Source: Candidatus Blautia intestinavium (lineage in GTDB: Bacteria > Bacillota > Clostridia > Lachnospirales > Lachnospiraceae). From it: DNA of 64,000 nt. The DNA is taken from assembly GCA_019113745.1 (NCBI GenBank), contig DXGV01000026.1, positions 1-64,000 of the forward strand. The letters are read 5' to 3'. The translations under genes were made by a program, and so were the position numbers. The notes beneath the pieces were generated by a model that did not search any database, had not been told where the DNA came from, and saw only the letters and a list, made by a program, of their open reading frames with translations. Positions 63,049 to 64,000 of this stretch are shown here, in pieces (positions within the stretch are counted from its first letter, which is position 1; every line of letters starts with the position of its first letter).

Positions 63049-64000
63049 TCAATAGTCTTCCTCATAGTAGTCCTCTGAATAACTGTCCTCTGAATAATCT
63101 TCAGAATAGTCTTCCTCATAGCCGGTATCCTCATAACCGCTTTCGTCAGAAGACCCGTCCCCGCCGCTCTCATCATCAGAAGAAGCATCCTGCGTATCTC
63201 CAATTCCCGTCACTCCTGTAGCGTCCCGGACTGCTGTGTAAATAGATCTGAGCTCATCCGGAAGGACGTCTACCTGTACCTTCTGTACGGCTACTGCCGC
63301 TTCGTCCAGGCTGTCCTGCTGCAGATAAGCATATGCCGTCAGAAGAGCTTCATAGCTCTGGCTTTTCGCCTGTTCCTGGGTAAGCTGCTCGGAAACGGCC
63401 TCTGCAGTATCGCCGGATTCCTGGGCCTCGCCCTGGGCTCTTGTCAGTTCCGCTCCCTGGGTGGCAAGAGATTCACTGTACTGTACGATCTGCTGGTTCG
63501 CCTCCTGGTAAATATTCTGCCGTATGGCAGGAACCGCCAGAAGCCAGAAAGCCACCGCCCCGGCCGCAATCCCCGACATGAGGAGCAGAAATACAGGAAT
63601 TTTAGAATGCTCCCTGTATACCGGAGTCCGCACCACAAATTCGCTGTCCTCCGCATCGATATCCTGCGCTTTTTTGGATCCTGAATGAAAAATCCCCTTC
63701 TTTCCTTTTTCCAGCCGGGTAGGAACTCCTGTCTGCTCGTCTACTTCCCTTAAAAATCTTAAAGTAGTCGTATTTGTCTTATCAATCTTTGCCGCCTTTC
63801 GCAAAGTCCTTCTCGCTCTGTTCCATTCCCCGTTCTTTATCTGGATCAGAGCCAGCAGGTGATATCCTTTGATCAGCTTCGGATTCTGAGTCAGGATCTT
63901 CCTGAGCTGTATCGCCGCCATATCTTCATGCCCTTCCCTGCACAGGAGAAGAGCGTGATTATATTTGCGGATCGTTTTATTGATCGCCGTAAGCTTGTTG
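63049..64000 (-). CDS. TPR-containing single-span membrane protein (5' end outside window)
   Basis: The frame stays open to the window edge (INKTIRKYNHALLLCREGHE before an internal Met at 63921), so the start lies beyond 64000. TPR-like repeats (QLRKILTQNPKLIKGYHLLA, LIQIKNGEWNRARRTLRKAA) form the cytoplasmic part. One helix (IPVFLLLMSGIAAGAVAFWL) is followed by an outside coiled-coil region and an extremely acidic Asp/Glu/Ser/Tyr tail (YEEDYSEDYSEDSYSEDYYE). I do not recognise a named family; a scaffolding role is only a guess. Confidence 0.75.
   Translation of the reverse strand, partial: NKLTAINKTIRKYNHALLLCREGHEDMAAIQLRKILTQNPKLIKGYHLLALIQIKNGEWNRARRTLRKAAKIDKTNTTTLRFLREVDEQTGVPTRLEKGKKGIFHSGSKKAQDIDAEDSEFVVRTPVYREHSKIPVFLLLMSGIAAGAVAFWLLAVPAIRQNIYQEANQQIVQYSESLATQGAELTRAQGEAQESGDTAEAVSEQLTQEQAKSQSYEALLTAYAYLQQDSLDEAAVAVQKVQVDVLPDELRSIYTAVRDATGVTGIGDTQDASSDDESGGDGSSDESGYEDTGYEEDYSEDYSEDSYSEDYYEEDY

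Overview
The window looks like a chromosome segment of an endospore-forming, low-to-medium GC Firmicute, most like Lachnospiraceae (Clostridia). The reasons are the sporulation genes (spoIIGA-sigE, spoIIAA-spoIIAB-sigF, spoVA, a cwlD-like amidase), strong AGGAGG-type ribosome binding sites, the single-chain purL, murT-gatD, a DUF3343/YedF cluster, and ribosomal proteins of clostridial type (S14 with a zinc ribbon, L17 with a large insert). The genus cannot be told from sequence alone. Almost every gene is on the minus strand; the plus-strand exceptions are xpt and the spoVA cluster.

Layout in plus coordinates. 0.3-7.2 kb: two large paralogous DUF2298-type membrane proteins, a CwlD-like amidase and the proline symporter putP. 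7.3-9.5 kb: a small helical protein, then sigE and spoIIGA behind a promoter with an unusually long spacer and Spo0A-like boxes. 9.5-17.5 kb: aroD, thrS, purL, an Mrp-type P-loop protein and a CsoR-like repressor. 17.5-18.6 kb: a small unknown gene, DUF3343 and yedF (sulfur/selenium handling). 18.8-26.2 kb: xpt, an orphan sugar-binding-type lipoprotein with its WYL-less regulator, rubredoxin, gatD-murT, pepP and a LytTR regulator that lacks its phospho-acceptor Asp.

26.4-29.9 kb is the alpha ribosomal operon (rpmJ, rpsM, rpsK, rpsD, rpoA, rplQ) with its own promoter. 39.7-52.6 kb is the S10/spc operon (rpsJ to infA), ending in a terminator after infA. These blocks are usually contiguous in related bacteria. 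Here they are separated by about 9.8 kb of accessory DNA: hflK-hflC, an FMN-riboswitch-controlled ribU, a decayed GH36 alpha-galactosidase, a duplicated and decayed VOC/Rpn cassette, an SRAP protein, and a run of AT-rich single genes (hydrolase, SGNH esterase, SnoaL-like, flavodoxin, acetyltransferase).

53-58.1 kb: a membrane protein resembling a dead signal peptidase, then (in transcription order) tcdA, murB, rapZ, whiA and a Crh/HPr-like gene. 58.2-64 kb: a SigG-type promoter and spoVAB-AC-AD-AE-AA on the plus strand, running tail to tail into and overlapping sigF of the spoIIA operon, then a TPR membrane protein cut by the window edge.

The most unusual signal is in the spaces inside the ribosomal operon. 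Two intercistronic gaps (rpsH-rplF and rplW-rplB) carry the same 114-nt element, about 80% identical without gaps, folding into paired hairpins whose arms differ by compensating changes. The rplW-rplB gap also holds two 22-bp direct repeats that could compete for one complementary arm, and rpsJ is preceded by a long structured leader. No tRNA, rRNA, CRISPR array, intact transposase or phage gene was recognised.
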